Assembly: GCA_964449675.1 (NCBI GenBank)
Contig: CAYVAR010000004.1
Location: forward strand, 1 to 57,184
DNA from: CAYVAR01 sp964449675
GTDB taxonomy: Bacteria; Patescibacteriota; Microgenomatia; UBA10105; UBA927
Length of the DNA stretch: 57,184 nucleotides
Reading direction: 5' to 3'
The notes below the pieces were generated by a model, which worked only from the letters and a program-made list of their open reading frames with translations, was not told the DNA's origin and did no database searches. Below are positions 56,479 to 57,184 of this stretch, piece after piece (the stretch's first letter is position 1; every line of letters begins with the position of its first letter). Position numbers and translations under genes: made by a program.

Positions 56479-57184
56479 ATGAAAAAAAAGATTTGCATTA
56501 TCATCGTTACGTGGAATGGCAAAAATCACGTTTTGACTTGTCTGAGATCGATTTACGCTGCAAAACATGAAACCGAAATGCATCTTATTGTCGTAGATAA
56601 CGGGTCAATCGATGGTTCGGTTTCTGCTATACAAAGCCAATATCCTCATGTAGAAGTTGTGGAAGCAGGCGAGAACCTCGGGTTTACGGGTGGCAACAAT
56701 ATCGGTATCCGCAAGGCGCTTGAGCGTGGAGTGGATTTTGTATGGCTTCTCAATAATGATACGCAAGTAGACAAGAATGCACTTTCTTTGATAAACGCTT
56801 TTGATGATATACGTGTTGGTATCGCAGGATCAAAAATATATTTTGCCTCCGGATACGAATATCACAAGGAACGTTACGGGGAGAATGATCGTGGCCGGGT
56901 GTTTTGGTACGCCGGAGGCATGATTGATTGGAAAAACATGTACGCTTCCCATCGCGGAGTGGACGAAGTGGACAAGGGGCAATATGACGAGACAGAGGAA
57001 ACGCAGTTCGTTACGGGGTGTTCCATGATGATTAGACGAGAGGTGTTTGAAAAAATTGGATTACTAGATGATAAGTTTTTTGCGTATTTGGAAGATCTAG
57101 ATTTCTGTCTACGAGCAAAAGCTGCTCACTATCGATTGATGTATATACCAAAGTCTGTTGTCTGGCATGCCAATGCCGGTTCAA
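56479..57184 (+). CDS. GT2 rhamnosyltransferase-like enzyme (3' end outside the window)
   Basis: Frame from ATG 56479, 3 nt after the previous stop, open to the window edge (235 codons seen). IIIVTWNGKNHVLTCLRSI, VVDNGSIDGS, GFTGGNNIGIRKAL and the metal motif LLNNDTQVD are diagnostic of WcaA/RfbN-type GT2 enzymes. Later VTGCSMMIRREVFEKIGLLDDKFFAYLEDLDFCLRA is the classic acceptor-side motif of rhamnosyltransferases. It is a plausible user of the dTDP-rhamnose made by rmlABCD. The end is cut off. Confidence 0.9.
   Translation, partial: MKKKICIIIVTWNGKNHVLTCLRSIYAAKHETEMHLIVVDNGSIDGSVSAIQSQYPHVEVVEAGENLGFTGGNNIGIRKALERGVDFVWLLNNDTQVDKNALSLINAFDDIRVGIAGSKIYFASGYEYHKERYGENDRGRVFWYAGGMIDWKNMYASHRGVDEVDKGQYDETEETQFVTGCSMMIRREVFEKIGLLDDKFFAYLEDLDFCLRAKAAHYRLMYIPKSVVWHANAGS

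Noticed and set aside
1..57184. Recoding of UGA as glycine or tryptophan
   Set aside because: RF2 is present, and TGA ends many genes exactly where family length predicts (for example rpe, ruvA-type spacing and the ATGA overlaps).
1..57184. Insertion sequences, integrases, phage genes or tRNA genes
   Set aside because: No transposase, integrase or tRNA-like cloverleaf with a CCA-proximal T-loop word was recognised in any gap.

Overview
The window is a gene-dense stretch (no gene-free gap over about 160 bases) from a small-genome bacterium. Many genes overlap by 4-26 nt, promoters often lie 6-9 nt before start codons, and the protein set looks like that of the Candidate Phyla Radiation (Patescibacteria), most likely the Microgenomates side: a Cas2-fold PaaX-like regulator, a DUF5666 protein, a rearranged M23 peptidase behind ftsEX, split t6A genes, and many membrane glycosyltransferases. 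The phylum assignment is inference, since no rRNA gene is present. A complete RF2 (SPF and GGQ motifs) argues for the standard bacterial code with UGA as stop. No tRNA, rRNA, CRISPR array, transposase or phage gene was seen.

Layout. 1-1507: tail of an unknown gene and a mercuric-reductase-like flavoprotein. 1526-6407: pentose-phosphate operon of rpiB, rpe, an internally deleted transketolase, tal, and a single polypeptide joining glucose-6-phosphate dehydrogenase to 6-phosphogluconate dehydrogenase. 6570-11742: OmpR-type two-component system followed by a MacAB-like tripartite exporter (adaptor, ATPase, permease). 11771-13304: a relic of a second permease tail, an anchored alpha/beta hydrolase and a frameshifted DUF5666 protein. 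13361-14931: PaaX-like gene bracketed by two 38-nt near-palindromes, a possible 41-residue protein, and an isochorismatase-family hydrolase. 14932-17810 (minus): a second MacAB-like exporter. 17897-20388: AlkD-like repair protein, frame-disrupted cupin, DedA/VTT membrane protein, DsbA-like thioredoxin. 20545-22645 (minus): ruvC-ruvA-ruvB. 22717-33784: anchored small protein, Nramp-related transporter, prfB, ftsE-ftsX-M23, lamin-tail protein, VanZ, tsaE, tsaC, MFS-like protein, tsaB, CAP-domain protein.

33793-57184: a large surface-glycan locus. It carries all four dTDP-rhamnose steps (rmlA, rmlC-like, rmlB, rmlD), UDP-glucose dehydrogenase, a GDP-mannose dehydratase/reductase-family enzyme, a sugar aminotransferase, several GT2 enzymes of the polyprenyl-phosphate-mannose/glucose synthase type, several GT-C membrane glycosyltransferases (PIG-V, ArnT/PMT and GT87-like), two YfhO/PTPS-related multispanners, a methyltransferase and a Wzx-type flippase. 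Together they suggest assembly of a lipid-linked surface polysaccharide or glycosylation of exported proteins using lipid-phosphate sugars. The last GT2 gene runs off the window.

The most unusual observations are the transketolase internal deletion, the Zwf-Gnd fusion, the twin palindromes around the PaaX-like gene, the HLH-before-HxxxD order in the M23 peptidase, the permease relic, and locus-specific short tandem words placed just before start codons.
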